Origin: a virus
Virus record (IMG/VR): IMGVR_UViG_3300025141_000932
Location: 1-21,228 of that record
Length of the DNA: 21,228 bases
Direction: 5' to 3' (one strand)
This document shows, piece after piece, positions 21,171-21,228 of this stretch. Each line of letters begins with the position of its first letter. Within the stretch, counting starts at the first letter, position 1. The notes under the pieces are model-generated. The model was not told the DNA's origin and did no database searches. It saw only the letters and a list, made by a program, of their open reading frames with translations. The translations under genes and the position numbers were made by a program.

Positions 21171-21228
21171 CTCTTTTTCCTCGTCCATAGCTACCTCCCC
21201 CACCCCATAGCAATAGCTTTAATGGCAG

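Noticed and set aside
21166-21195. Terminator after the membrane protein gene
   Set aside because: GGTAGCT/AGCTACC arms are only 7 bp with a 16-base loop and no T-run follows.

Overview
The window looks like part of a temperate, long-tailed (siphovirus-type) bacteriophage, probably an integrated prophage in a bacterium. No gene fixes the host. Strong AGGAGG-type ribosome binding sites, a medium-low GC content and a lipoprotein signal point to a bacterium and no further. Nearly all genes are on the minus strand, so the functional order runs from high to low coordinates.

Right edge (20499-21170, + strand): an unrecognised membrane protein, divergent from the integration genes, either a prophage cargo gene or the first host gene. 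Next, on the minus strand, are a small ribbon-helix-helix (RHH) regulator overlapping a large serine recombinase (18569-20366), then a small lipoprotein, probably a lysogeny or exclusion gene. An extended -10 promoter with a palindrome on its upstream side (18175-18200) then opens the packaging and head genes: a small terminase-like protein with no ordinary start codon, the large terminase, and a portal fused to a MuF-type minor head domain.

Between portal and prohead protease lies a 2.7-kb regulatory island (11340-14018) interrupting the head operon. It holds two RHH regulators on the + strand (the only + genes besides the one at the right edge), an AntA/AntB-type antirepressor preceded by a tiny membrane peptide, an HNH homing endonuclease, a membrane protein and three small unknowns. 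The layout resembles the P22 immI region (Mnt/Arc RHH repressors controlling an antirepressor, also placed among late genes).

From 11249 down to the left edge is a compact, translationally coupled morphogenesis operon: protease, major capsid protein, a cluster of small beta-rich proteins and a fibre (likely capsid decoration or head fibre), connector, neck and tail-completion proteins, tail tube, tail assembly chaperone, tape measure, and two distal tail proteins, the last cut by the window edge. Many starts overlap the preceding stop (ATGA, TAATG, TGATG).

The most unusual regulatory feature is a pair of similar leaders ahead of portal and protease. Each has a nearly identical 23-nt element running into a strong intrinsic terminator just upstream of the start codon, which suggests conditional attenuation of the head genes. 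No tRNA, rRNA, CRISPR array or insertion sequence was seen. No gene-free stretch exceeds 300 bases; the longest are the portal leader (16241-16359) and the recombinase/membrane-protein divergent region (20367-20498). Lysis, replication and the main repressor genes are not in the window.
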